Shown: piece by piece, positions 7,503-16,142 of the stretch
How positions within the stretch are numbered: the stretch's first letter is position 1
Layout of the letters: every line of letters starts with the position of its first letter
Source of the DNA: JANPIX01 sp031425195
Lineage (GTDB): Bacteria; Pseudomonadota; Alphaproteobacteria; Rhodobacterales; Rhodobacteraceae
DNA length: 64,000 nucleotides
Assembly: GCA_031425195.1 (NCBI GenBank)
Contig: JANPIX010000010.1
Span: 1 to 64,000, forward strand
Direction: 5' to 3'
Notes under the pieces: generated by a model
Database searches by the model: none
What the model was told of the DNA's origin: nothing
Seen by the model: the letters and a program-made list of their open reading frames with translations, nothing else
Program-made: the position numbers and the translations under genes

Positions 7503-8453
7503 TCATCCTGATTTCGTGGGCGCCGCGGCAGTCGCGGCCCTGCGTTCCAATTCCCTGTGCCGTTTTGACACTGGCCAGCCGTGTTCCGCAAGCGCATTGC
7601 CCATGATTTCAGCAATTGCAACCGAACGGTGTTGCCCGCCGGTACAGCCAAAACCGATAGACAGGTGCGCCTTTCCTTCTGCGACCTGCGCAGGAAGCAA
7701 AAACAGGATCAAATCACGCACCTTGTCGACGAATTCGGCAAAGCGTGGGTCTGACCTGACATGCCCCTCGACCGACGCATCGCGACCGTCAAGGTTGCGC
7801 AGGCCAGCCACCCAATGAGGATTCGCCAAAAAGCGGCAATCAAAAATCATGTCCAACCCGCGCGGCACCCCCCGTTTGTACGAAAATGATTCGAGCGATA
7901 CGGCCATTCGGCCCGCTGTGCCGTGGGCGAACCAGTGCCCAATTTCAGCCTTCAGATCGTGCGGCGTCATTTCCGAGGTGTCGATCAGCACATCAGCCCG
8001 CACCCGGATGGGGGCGAGCAGGTCAATTTCGCGATCCACCCCGGTGGTGGGGTCACCGTCCGGGGCAAGAGGATGGCGCCTGCGCGTTTCCGAATACCGT
8101 TGGACAAGAACCGACGCAGAGGCATCGAGGTACAGGATTTCGATCATCAATCGCGGGTCGCGCGTCAAAGTGTCGATAAGTTCGATCAAGGCCGTGGCGT
8201 TGAAATCGCGGTTGCGGACATCAAGCCCAAGGGCGATGGGCCTGCCCAACGGCGGCCCGTCGATCAGGCGCGGAACAAGGCTGAGCGGCAGGTTGTCGAT
8301 CACCTCATGGCCCAGATCTTCCAGCGCGTTGATTGCCGTGCTCCGCCCGGCCCCCGATGGCCCCGTGACAAGGACAAGGCGGTGTTCGGGGGACAAAGTC
8401 TGCGACCGCGCGTCAGCGCCGGTCAGGATGTGGTCATCAGGCATGGCGTCCAT
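7503..8453 (-). CDS. rapZ: RNase adapter / nucleotide-binding protein RapZ
   Basis: A 316-residue P-loop protein of the RapZ/YvcJ family. The Walker A motif is GPSGAGRST (about 31-39), and the C-terminal domain carries the family signatures SFSYKRGVPRGLDMIFDCRF and FGCTGGQHRSV. In Escherichia coli RapZ guides RNase E to the GlmZ small RNA and so controls GlmS; in Alphaproteobacteria the target is not established. It overlaps hprK by 17 bases. The start may be 8453 or 8444. Its place between an HPr kinase and a PTS EIIA suggests a link between carbon state and RNA decay. Confidence 0.93.
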   Translation of the reverse strand: MDAMPDDHILTGADARSQTLSPEHRLVLVTGPSGAGRSTAINALEDLGHEVIDNLPLSLVPRLIDGPPLGRPIALGLDVRNRDFNATALIELIDTLTRDPRLMIEILYLDASASVLVQRYSETRRRHPLAPDGDPTTGVDREIDLLAPIRVRADVLIDTSEMTPHDLKAEIGHWFAHGTAGRMAVSLESFSYKRGVPRGLDMIFDCRFLANPHWVAGLRNLDGRDASVEGHVRSDPRFAEFVDKVRDLILFLLPAQVAEGKAHLSIGFGCTGGQHRSVAIAEIMGNALAEHGWPVSKRHRELERRAATAAAPTKSG

Positions 8454-8862
8454 TGGACAAAAGACACATCAGTGCAGACGCGAAATGGGGGGCATCCACA
8501 CGGCATACAAGATCGATCTGAATGCCGAGGATATCACATTGGCGTGGTTCGGGCAGCCGCGTCGTCGTCGCACCTCCCATATCGACGACTGCCGCCAAGG
8601 CCGTCGCCTTCAAGGCAGCAACGCGCAGGATGCCCATGCCCCGCGCCTCGATCAGTCCGGCTAGCGGTTCGGGGCAGCTTGCGATGATGTGATCGCCATC
8701 ACGGTCAAGCAGCGTTTGATCGTCGGCGACCAGCTTTGCACCAAGGGCCAGCAGTTGAAGCGCGAGCGCCGATTTGCCCGATCCCGATGGGCCGGTGATC
8801 AGCAACCCGCGCCCATTGATGGCGACGCAGGTCGCGTGATGCGGGCGCGGCGCAGGTGTCAA
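8437..8862 (-). CDS. hprK: HPr kinase, short alphaproteobacterial form
   Basis: Only 141 residues, compared with about 310 in Firmicutes, because the N-terminal domain is absent; this is usual in Alphaproteobacteria. The P-loop GPSGSGKS is at 24-31 and the HPrK signature EARGMGILRV at about 72-81. The enzyme phosphorylates Ser46 of HPr and can reverse the reaction. The predicted start is TTG, overlapping the chvG stop as TTGA; I see no better downstream start before the P-loop. Confidence 0.88.
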   Translation of the reverse strand: MTPAPRPHHATCVAINGRGLLITGPSGSGKSALALQLLALGAKLVADDQTLLDRDGDHIIASCPEPLAGLIEARGMGILRVAALKATALAAVVDMGGATTTRLPEPRQCDILGIQIDLVCRVDAPHFASALMCLLSNGRHA

Positions 8863-10580
8863 ACTGGCAGACCGACGACAAACCGCGCGCCCAGCGGCTC
8901 TGCCGTGATGTCGGCATCTGTAGGGCGAATGTTTTCGGCCCAGATGACACCGCCATGCGCCTCGACAATCTGTTTGGATATGGCAAGGCCCAGGCCGGAA
9001 TGATTGCCGAACTGGCCTTCGGGACGTTCGGAATAGAAACGTTTGAACACTTTGGTCAGGGCCTGTTCAGGGATGCCTGGCCCGGTATCTTCGACCACAA
9101 CAAGCACCCGGTTGCCCCGCTTGCGCGCCCAGACGCGCACCGCGTCACCGTCTTCACAAAACGACACGGCATTGGTGATCAGATTTACGAACACCTGCGC
9201 AAGACGCCCTTCCAGCCCGCGAATCTTGATCGGATCGGATGGCAGGTCGGTGATAAATTCCACCCCTTTTTCGCCGGCTTCCTTGCTTAGATAGTCCGAC
9301 AGGTTTCCAACCGTTTTCAGAAGGTTGAACTCTTCTTCTTCTTCCTTGACCAGTTCGCTGTCGAGCCGGGATGCGTTCGAAATGTCGCTGACCAGACGGT
9401 CGAGCCTGCGAACGTCATGTTCGATCACTTCGAGCAGCTTTTCACGCTGATCTTCCCGTTTCGCCACGCGCATCGTGCCCACAGCCGACCGAAGGCTTGC
9501 GAGCGGGTTCTTGATTTCGTGCGCCACGTCTGCCGCAAACTGTTCGTTTGCGTCGATCCTGTCATAAAGTGCCGCCACCATCCCGCGCATGGCAACCGAC
9601 AGGCGGCCAATTTCGTCGGGGCGAGCAGTCAAGTCCGGGATGCGGACCCGTCCGGGCGAGATCTTTCGGGAATCGCGGTCCCGCCCAAGTTCTGCAGCCG
9701 TCGCGAGGTCTGAAAGCGGGTTCGCGATGGTTGATGCCAGAACCAGACTTAACCCGATGGAAACAAGCAAGGCGATGACGAACATCTGCAGCACCTGTTC
9801 CCGCGCGATCCGGGTCAGCACGTCAACCTCGCCTGCCGCTGACGTGAGGGCAACGACTCCAACGACGTTTCCTCCTTGACGGATCGGGGTGGCCACGGTG
9901 AATTCCGCACCGCCATCCCGCCCCCTACCGGTATAGACGACGGTTTCGCCTGACACGGCCTGCGGCAAAAGATTGCGGGCCAGCCCTTCGCCGTCCATCG
10001 GTGTCGTGATGGTGTCTGACGCCGCAAGGATGCCTGAAACCACATTCCAGATGGTGTTGAGGAAATCCGTGACAATGGTGGTCTGCTGTTCTGTCGGTGT
10101 TTGATCTGCGTCGGCTGAAGGCGTGGCCTTGCCGCTTGCGATCAGGGTTCCAGCGGTATCGAACAGAAAGGCCTCGGTTCCCGCACTGACCGCAAGATTG
10201 TTCATCATCGGCGATAACCGTCCGACTGGCGAAGCGTTGAACGGCCCCACGAAACTTCCCGCCAAGGTCGCTTCGGCAACCGAAGCGGTCAAACGTGCCT
10301 GCGCCAGAAGGGCCTGTTCACGCTGTACCACAAGCCCGTCGCGGAACGGGCTAAGGTAGAGGACCCCCGTCACAAGTATGACAAGCGCCATCAGATTGAA
10401 GATGATGATCTTGCGCGCGAGCGGCGAATGGTTGAGCGCGGTAACCCCGCGTCTGCCCCGTACGGCACGAAATTCTTCGTCGGCAAGGGCATCCGGCGCA
10501 ACCCAGTCTTCACCCAGAAGAACCTCGCCCCGGCGGGCTAAGCCTTTCTTGGCCGTGGGCATCCGCTGCGCGACGGTCAT
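8859..10580 (-). CDS. chvG: Sensor histidine kinase ChvG
   Basis: A 573-residue sensor kinase. Membrane segments at about 58-77 and 264-286 flank a periplasmic domain, followed by a HAMP linker, a HisKA domain with the phospho-acceptor His354 (DVAHEIKNPL) and an HATPase domain with N, G1 and G2 boxes (NLITNAVSF, DTGPGIP, GLGLAISKQ). ChvG homologues (ExoS, BvrS) respond to acid or envelope stress and control surface polysaccharide and virulence or symbiosis genes. It lies seven bases after chvI and overlaps hprK by four, so it is the second gene of the operon. Confidence 0.93.
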   Translation of the reverse strand: MTVAQRMPTAKKGLARRGEVLLGEDWVAPDALADEEFRAVRGRRGVTALNHSPLARKIIIFNLMALVILVTGVLYLSPFRDGLVVQREQALLAQARLTASVAEATLAGSFVGPFNASPVGRLSPMMNNLAVSAGTEAFLFDTAGTLIASGKATPSADADQTPTEQQTTIVTDFLNTIWNVVSGILAASDTITTPMDGEGLARNLLPQAVSGETVVYTGRGRDGGAEFTVATPIRQGGNVVGVVALTSAAGEVDVLTRIAREQVLQMFVIALLVSIGLSLVLASTIANPLSDLATAAELGRDRDSRKISPGRVRIPDLTARPDEIGRLSVAMRGMVAALYDRIDANEQFAADVAHEIKNPLASLRSAVGTMRVAKREDQREKLLEVIEHDVRRLDRLVSDISNASRLDSELVKEEEEEFNLLKTVGNLSDYLSKEAGEKGVEFITDLPSDPIKIRGLEGRLAQVFVNLITNAVSFCEDGDAVRVWARKRGNRVLVVVEDTGPGIPEQALTKVFKRFYSERPEGQFGNHSGLGLAISKQIVEAHGGVIWAENIRPTDADITAEPLGARFVVGLPV

Positions 10581-10587
10581 TTAATCG

Positions 10588-11289
10588 TCACTCTTCGTTG
10601 TAACGATACCCGATGCCATACAACGTCTCGATTGCCGAGAAATCGTTGTCCGCTGTCCGCATCTTCTTGCGCAGTCGCTTGATATGGCTGTCGATCGTAC
10701 GGTCGTCGACATAGACCTGATCGTCATACGCCACATCCATCAGCTGATCCCGGCTTTTCACAAAGCCGGGCCGTTGTGCCAATGCCTGCAACAGCAGGAA
10801 TTCCGTGACGGTCAGGGAAACGTCCTGACCCTTCCAGCTTACGGCATGACGAAGCGGGTCCATGCGAAGTTGGCCGCGCTCCATGATCTTTGTTTCTTCG
10901 GTGGTCGCCACTTCGCCGGTTGCAATCGCATCCTGGCGACGCAGCAGGGCGCGGATACGCTCCACCAGAAGGCGCTGGCTGAATGGCTTTTTCACATAGT
11001 CGTCGGCACCCATGCGAAGCCCCAGAACCTCGTCAATCTCATCATCCTTGGACGTCAGAAAGATAACGGGGATCGAGCTTTTCTGCCGAAGTCGCTGCAG
11101 CAGATCCATCCCGTCCATCCGGGGCATCTTGATGTCAAGAACGGCCATGTCGGGCAAGCGCCTGTTGAAGGCGTCCAGGGCGGACTGCCCGTCATTATAG
11201 GTTTCAACCTCGAAGCCTTCGGCTTCGAGTGTCATGGAAACCGATGTCAGGATGTTCCTGTCATCATCTACGAGCGCTATTCGCGACAT
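10588..11289 (-). CDS. chvI: Response regulator ChvI
   Basis: A 233-residue OmpR/PhoB-type regulator. The receiver domain has the acidic cluster DDD (8-10), the phospho-acceptor Asp52 in AVLDIKMPRMDG and the conserved lysine in YVKKPFS; the C-terminal winged helix ends with the family block DDRTIDSHIKRLRKKMR. The start at 11289 gives the canonical MSRIALVDDD N-terminus; the frame stays open further upstream. It is the first gene of the operon running down to the acyltransferase and is divergent from pckA across a 327-bp spacer. Confidence 0.95.
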   Translation of the reverse strand: MSRIALVDDDRNILTSVSMTLEAEGFEVETYNDGQSALDAFNRRLPDMAVLDIKMPRMDGMDLLQRLRQKSSIPVIFLTSKDDEIDEVLGLRMGADDYVKKPFSQRLLVERIRALLRRQDAIATGEVATTEETKIMERGQLRMDPLRHAVSWKGQDVSLTVTEFLLLQALAQRPGFVKSRDQLMDVAYDDQVYVDDRTIDSHIKRLRKKMRTADNDFSAIETLYGIGYRYNEE

Positions 11290-11616
11290 CTGAAAATTCC
11301 TGTTCTGCCTAACGCCAGGTATTTTTTCCTTATGATCCGGGTTCCTAGCGCAAGAATCAACCTCAAACTGTGGATCGCAGCCAAAGGTCACCAAGATGGG
11401 TTTGGAATGGCACCGGACGGTGACGAAAATGCCATTGTTTCCCGAGGGACTAAAAATGATTGCGCTAACCGCATGTTGGTTGCGCTAACAGCGATAATCC
11501 TGCCTTTTCTAATGTAAAAACATGGTATTATAAGAAATGTAGTTGCTCACCTAACGGGCGACGGCGGTGTGCTGTGAGCGTCCCGTCCGAAATTCACTGG
11601 TAAAAGGAAAATTTCG
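11290..11616. promoter_or_regulatory. Divergent chvI/pckA regulatory spacer
   Basis: This 327-bp gene-free interval must hold the promoters of both chvI and pckA. It contains the two TTGCGCTAAC repeats listed separately and an AT-rich stretch at about 11507-11540, including TATTATAAG, that could be the pckA -10 region. The pckA ribosome-binding site is AAAGGA at about 11603-11608. I see no RNA gene in it. Confidence 0.6.
11460..11489 (+). promoter_or_regulatory. Tandem 10-base operator-like repeats upstream of pckA
   Basis: TTGCGCTAAC occurs at 11460-11469 and again at 11480-11489, exactly 20 bp apart, so both copies face the same side of the helix. The GCGC core flanked by TAAC resembles half of the TGTTAGCGCTAACA-type palindromes bound by LacI-family regulators. 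In Sinorhizobium pckA is controlled by the LacI-family protein PckR; assigning these sites to such a protein is inference. Confidence 0.5.
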
Positions 11617-13230
11617 ATGATGCAGGCCCCCATTCAAACCACCGCCGGCATCGTGCGTTATGATCTTGAAAGCCAAGGCTTCTTTGGCATGCGCCAGGTT
11701 CATTACAATTTGACGGAGCCAGCCCTGATCGAGGCCGCGCTGATCCGCCACGAGGGTCACCTTGGAAAGGGCGGCGCGTTTCTGTGCTCTACCGGGCAGT
11801 TCACAGGACGGTCGCCGAAAGATAAGTACATTGTCCGGACCCCATCTGTGGAACAGTCCATCTGGTGGGACAACAACGCCGGCATGGCACCCGACGCATT
11901 CGATCGTCTGTTTGCCGACATGAAGGCGCACATGCAGGGCGGCGATTATTTTGTGCAGGATCTGTTTGCCGGGGCCGATCCGGCGCATCGGCTTGATGTC
12001 CGGGTTGTGACCGAACTTGCCTGGCACAGCCTGTTTGTGCGGCACATGTTGCGCCGTCCCGACAGGGCGGAGCTTGCAGGTTTTCGGCCGGATTGGACCA
12101 TCCTCAACTGCCCGACGTTCAAGGCTGATCCGGCGCGCCATGGGTGCCGGTCGGAGACCGTGATCGCGATGAACTTTGACCAGAAAATCATCGTGATCGC
12201 CAACACAGCCTATGCCGGGGAAAACAAGAAAGCGGTGTTTACACTATTGAACTATCTGTTGCCCGAAAAGGGCGTGATGCCAATGCATTGTTCGGCCAAT
12301 CACGCACCTGACAATCCGCAGGATACGGCCGTGTTTTTCGGATTGTCGGGCACCGGGAAAACCACATTGTCGGCCGACCCTGCCCGGATTTTGATCGGCG
12401 ATGACGAACATGGCTGGTCGGATGACGGCATCTTCAACTTTGAAGGGGGCTGTTACGCCAAGACGATCAACCTTGATCCGAAGGCAGAACCCGAAATCTA
12501 TGCGACAACCCACAGGTTCGCGACCATCGTGGAAAATATGGTGTTCGACCGCGAAACTTTGGAAATCGACTTTGATGATGACAGTTTGACGGCCAATACA
12601 CGTTGCGCCTATCCGCTCGACTATATCAACAACGCGTCGCAAACGGGAATGGCGGGGCATCCGCGGCACATCGTTATGCTGACATGTGATGCGTTTGGGG
12701 TATTGCCGCCTATTGCGCGCCTGACACCTGCGCAGGCGATGTATCACTTTCTTTCCGGGTTCACCTCCAAGGTGGCAGGAACCGAACGTGGGGTGACGGA
12801 ACCGGTGCCGACGTTCAGCACCTGCTTTGGTGCGCCGTTCATGCCTAGGCGGCCCGAGGTTTATGGCAATCTGCTGCTTGGCAGAATTGCGCAGACAGGG
12901 GCGCAGTGCTGGCTGGTGAACACGGGATGGACCGGCGGCGCCTATGGGACCGGACGCAGAATGCCGATTGCCGCCACACGGGCGCTTTTGACGGCGGCTT
13001 TGAATGGCACTCTGGCAAAGGCACATTTTCGGACGGATACGAACTTCGGTTTCGATGTTCCGACTGACGCCAAAGGCGTGACGGCTGGTCTGCTTGATCC
13101 CCGCACCACATGGGCAGACGCAGGGCAGTACGATGCGCAGGCTGCGCGATTGGTCGGCATGTTCAAAGAGAATTTCGCAAAGTACTTGCCGCATGTCGGT
13201 GCCGACATTCGGGCGGCTGCGGTGAAATGA
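11617..13230 (+). CDS. pckA: Phosphoenolpyruvate carboxykinase (ATP)
   Basis: Converts oxaloacetate and ATP to phosphoenolpyruvate, CO2 and ADP, the entry step of gluconeogenesis from organic acids. The 537-residue protein has the ATP-type signatures: the kinase loop GLSGTGKTTLSADP, the nearby LIGDDEHGW metal-binding block and FNFEGGCYAKTI. The ATG follows AAAGGAAAATTTCG; it is doubled (ATGATG), so residue 2 could also be the start. Its position divergent to chvI is conserved in many Alphaproteobacteria. The downstream mcd gene belongs to acetate assimilation, so both genes fit growth on C2 and C4 substrates. Confidence 0.97.
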   Translation: MMQAPIQTTAGIVRYDLESQGFFGMRQVHYNLTEPALIEAALIRHEGHLGKGGAFLCSTGQFTGRSPKDKYIVRTPSVEQSIWWDNNAGMAPDAFDRLFADMKAHMQGGDYFVQDLFAGADPAHRLDVRVVTELAWHSLFVRHMLRRPDRAELAGFRPDWTILNCPTFKADPARHGCRSETVIAMNFDQKIIVIANTAYAGENKKAVFTLLNYLLPEKGVMPMHCSANHAPDNPQDTAVFFGLSGTGKTTLSADPARILIGDDEHGWSDDGIFNFEGGCYAKTINLDPKAEPEIYATTHRFATIVENMVFDRETLEIDFDDDSLTANTRCAYPLDYINNASQTGMAGHPRHIVMLTCDAFGVLPPIARLTPAQAMYHFLSGFTSKVAGTERGVTEPVPTFSTCFGAPFMPRRPEVYGNLLLGRIAQTGAQCWLVNTGWTGGAYGTGRRMPIAATRALLTAALNGTLAKAHFRTDTNFGFDVPTDAKGVTAGLLDPRTTWADAGQYDAQAARLVGMFKENFAKYLPHVGADIRAAAVK

Positions 13231-13339
13231 ACAATAATCGGGCGCGACACATTAGTTCAATCGGTCGGCCTATAGCGATTTAATATTGCGTCGTCATGCG
13301 GGTTTGCGGTAGACAAATGGCTTGCATAAAGGAAAGCGG

Positions 13340-15004
13340 ATGGCCCACGACGGACAAGATCTGCCTAAATCCGCGATCCTTCCGGATCTGCTGGCCCTGA
13401 CGAAATCTGCGGCTGCGGATTTATCGGCGGTTGTGTCTGCGGCACAAGGGAAACTGTCACAAACTGTCAGCATCGCGGGGCGCATTTCGACTGGTTTGCT
13501 GGATGCTCACCAATCGAACGCCCATGCCCTCGCTTGGTTCGCCAGCTATTCGTTGGCTTTGCAACAGATGCAGAACTGGGCCGAACGCCTGACGAAAGAC
13601 GGACGCTTTTCGTCGACCGAAGCATTGATCCTTCAGATCGCGTTCGGCGAATACCTGTCGCAGGTTTCGGGTGGCATCCCGATGAGTCAGGGCGAATTCG
13701 CCCGCCTTTCCGATCTGGGCGTACCTTTTCAGCCGGGCGACGCGGCGAAACTCCTTATTCAGGACGGCAATACTCAGGCTGCCCGCACACAACTCGTCGC
13801 GCTGATTCAGGAAACCCAAGGGGCCACGACATACGGTAACACCGGCCTTGATGCCGAGCTTGAGATGATCCGCGAACAGTTTCGCCGTTTTGCCGACAAT
13901 GAAGTCGCCCCTCATGCCCATGGGTGGCACCTGCGCGATGAACTGATTCCCGTCGATGTGATTGGCAAACTTGCCGACATGGGGGTTTTCGGGCTTACCA
14001 TTCCCGAAGAATTTGGTGGGCTTGGCTTGTCAAAGGCAAGCATGGTTGTCGTCAGCGAAGAATTGTCTCGTGCCTACATCGGAGTGGGTTCGCTGGCCAC
14101 CAGAACCGAAATCGCGGCGGAACTTATCCTGTGCGGCGGCACGCCAAAGCAAAAGGCGAACTGGCTTCCGCGTCTGGCCAGTGGGGAAATCCTGCCGACG
14201 GCGGTGTTCACCGAACCCGACACAGGCTCTGACCTTGGCGCACTCCGCACCCGTGCGGTGCAGGTGGGGCGTGATTGGCAGATTACAGGCAACAAGACGT
14301 GGATCACCCATGCAGCCCGCACGCAAGTGATGACTCTGCTGGCACGCACAGACCCGTCCACAACAGATTACCGGGGCCTATCGATGTTTTTGGCGGAAAA
14401 AGCGCCGGGCACCGACGAAGCCCCGTTTCCAACCGATGGGATGACCGGCGGTGAAATCGGCGTTCTGGGCTATCGCGGGATGAAGGAATACGAGATTGCC
14501 TTCGATGGGTTTCACGTGTCAGGCGACAACCTGTTGGGCGATCTTCCTGGGCAAGGCTTCAAGCAGTTGATGCAAACGTTTGAGTCTGCCCGCATTCAGA
14601 CAGCCGCCCGCGCGGTTGGTGTGGCGCAAAATGCGCTTGATCTTGCGCTGACCTATGCGACGGGGCGGCGTCAGTTTGGCAAGGCGCTGATCGAGTTTCC
14701 ACGCGTGTCGGGCAAGATCGCAATGATGATCGTTGAAATCATGATCGCGCGGCAACTGACCTATTTCAGCGCCCATCAGAAAGACACTGGCCGTCGGTGT
14801 GATCTGGAGGCTGGAATGGCAAAACTTCTGGGTGCGCGCGTCGCATGGTCGGCGGCGGACAACAGCCTGCAGATTCACGGCGGCAACGGCTTTGCCTTGG
14901 AGTATCCTATCAGCCGCGTTTTGTGCGATGCGCGAATCCTGAACATTTTTGAAGGGGCCGCCGAAATTCAGGCCCAGGTGATTGCCCGCCGCTTGCTCGA
15001 ATAA
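13340..15004 (+). CDS. mcd: (2S)-methylsuccinyl-CoA dehydrogenase, ethylmalonyl-CoA pathway
   Basis: A 554-residue FAD acyl-CoA dehydrogenase, far longer than the usual 380 residues. An N-terminal helical extension of about 160 residues (PDLLALTKSAAADL, QIAFGEYLSQVSGGIPMSQG) precedes the core with TEPDTGSDLGALRTRAV, WITHAART and the C-terminal IHGGNGFALEYPISRVLCDA. This layout matches Mcd, which oxidises methylsuccinyl-CoA to mesaconyl-CoA during acetate assimilation. The ATG at 13340 follows AAAGGAAAGCGG; a TTG at 13322 is less likely. I assign Mcd from remembered family features, not alignment. A terminator follows. Confidence 0.8.
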   Translation: MAHDGQDLPKSAILPDLLALTKSAAADLSAVVSAAQGKLSQTVSIAGRISTGLLDAHQSNAHALAWFASYSLALQQMQNWAERLTKDGRFSSTEALILQIAFGEYLSQVSGGIPMSQGEFARLSDLGVPFQPGDAAKLLIQDGNTQAARTQLVALIQETQGATTYGNTGLDAELEMIREQFRRFADNEVAPHAHGWHLRDELIPVDVIGKLADMGVFGLTIPEEFGGLGLSKASMVVVSEELSRAYIGVGSLATRTEIAAELILCGGTPKQKANWLPRLASGEILPTAVFTEPDTGSDLGALRTRAVQVGRDWQITGNKTWITHAARTQVMTLLARTDPSTTDYRGLSMFLAEKAPGTDEAPFPTDGMTGGEIGVLGYRGMKEYEIAFDGFHVSGDNLLGDLPGQGFKQLMQTFESARIQTAARAVGVAQNALDLALTYATGRRQFGKALIEFPRVSGKIAMMIVEIMIARQLTYFSAHQKDTGRRCDLEAGMAKLLGARVAWSAADNSLQIHGGNGFALEYPISRVLCDARILNIFEGAAEIQAQVIARRLLE

Positions 15005-15026
15005 CATCGACGCGGCCGAGGCGAGG

Positions 15027-15069
15027 GGGTTGGCCTTTGGGAGGGGGCCAACCCTTTATAACTTTCAAC
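15027..15069 (+). terminator. Intrinsic terminator after mcd
   Basis: GGGTTGGCC (15027-15035) pairs with GGCCAACCC (15046-15054) across a G-rich loop, and is followed by TTTATAACTTT. It closes the mcd transcript 22 bases after its stop codon. Confidence 0.8.
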
Positions 15070-15125
15070 ATCCTTGACAGCCTCACAGCCGATCTTATTT
15101 TGACAGTGAAAAGATTGGGGGCATC

Positions 15126-16142
15126 ATGGTCGACACGGTTCTGCTGACAGGAATATCAGGCTTTATTGCCAAACACTGTGCCGTAAAACTTTTGAACGCA
15201 GGCTTTACCGTCAAGGGCAGCCTTCGGACCCCGGCCCGGGAAAAAGAGGTGCGCGACGCCGTTCGCCCCCACCTGACTTACCCGGCGCTGGAAAAAAACC
15301 TGTCATTTGTGACGCTTGATCTGACAAGGGACGATGGCTGGGCAGAGGCGGCCAACGGCTGCGCCGCAATCGTTCATACTGCGTCACCGTTTCCCATAAG
15401 CCAGCCGAAGGATGAAAGCGACCTTATCCGCCCGGCAGTCGATGGCACCTTGCGGGTTCTTGGCGCAGCCAAAGCAGCCGGAGTCGGACGTGTTGTTCTG
15501 ACATCATCAATCGTTTCGGTCATGCAGGGAATTCACGGCAAGACCTATGACGAAGGTGATTGGCTCGACCCTTCAACACCGGGGACAACAGCGTATGCAA
15601 AATCGAAAGTTCTGGCCGAACGCGCGGCCTGGGATTTCGTGCGCGATCAAGCACCGGAACTTTCACTGACCACGATCAACCCCGGCTTTGTTTTGGGTGC
15701 ACCGCTGGATGCGGAATACGGCAGTTCCGTTGGCGTCATAAAGCGCTTCCTGACGGGGAAGGACCCGATGATGCCAGCCATCGGTTTTCCGGTGGTCGAT
15801 GTGACAGACGTCGCTGAAATGCATGTGCGCGCCCTTCTGCGGCCCGAAACGGGTGCGAAACGCTATCTCGCCGCGTCGGATACGATGTGGTTTTCTGATA
15901 TTGGCCGAGTTCTGAAGGAAGCCTATCCCAAACGGCGCATTGCAACCGCAACTGCGCCAAACTTTGTTCTTCGGATTCTGGCGCTGTTCGATGCGGAATT
16001 GCGGTCGATCCTGCCGCAGCTTGGCAAGGTCGAGCACATCAACAACAGTCGTGCCGTCAGCGAAATGGGGATGTCGTTTGTCGCGCCGGAACAGGCGGTT
16101 CTGGCGTCGGCGCGCTTTCTCGTTGGTCATAAACTGGTTTGA
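15126..16142 (+). CDS. NAD(P)-dependent extended SDR (aldehyde reductase / dihydroflavonol-reductase-like)
   Basis: A 338-residue extended short-chain dehydrogenase. The nucleotide-binding loop TGISGFIAKHC is at the N-terminus, the catalytic serine lies in LTSSIVSV and the YxxxK pair in AYAKSKVLAE. The family reduces ketones or aldehydes on varied substrates, and the physiological one cannot be read here. The ATG follows a GGGGGC stretch. Its last 16 bases overlap the 3' end of the convergent MFS gene. It is separated from mcd by a terminator, so it is probably a single-gene unit. Confidence 0.8.
   Translation: MVDTVLLTGISGFIAKHCAVKLLNAGFTVKGSLRTPAREKEVRDAVRPHLTYPALEKNLSFVTLDLTRDDGWAEAANGCAAIVHTASPFPISQPKDESDLIRPAVDGTLRVLGAAKAAGVGRVVLTSSIVSVMQGIHGKTYDEGDWLDPSTPGTTAYAKSKVLAERAAWDFVRDQAPELSLTTINPGFVLGAPLDAEYGSSVGVIKRFLTGKDPMMPAIGFPVVDVTDVAEMHVRALLRPETGAKRYLAASDTMWFSDIGRVLKEAYPKRRIATATAPNFVLRILALFDAELRSILPQLGKVEHINNSRAVSEMGMSFVAPEQAVLASARFLVGHKLV

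Noticed and set aside
8437..8862. hprK as a truncated gene
   Set aside because: The missing N-terminal domain is characteristic of the alphaproteobacterial HPr kinase; P-loop and signature are intact.
12244..13194. 316-codon minus-strand frame inside pckA
   Set aside because: Antisense shadow of pckA with no recognisable domain or ribosome-binding site.
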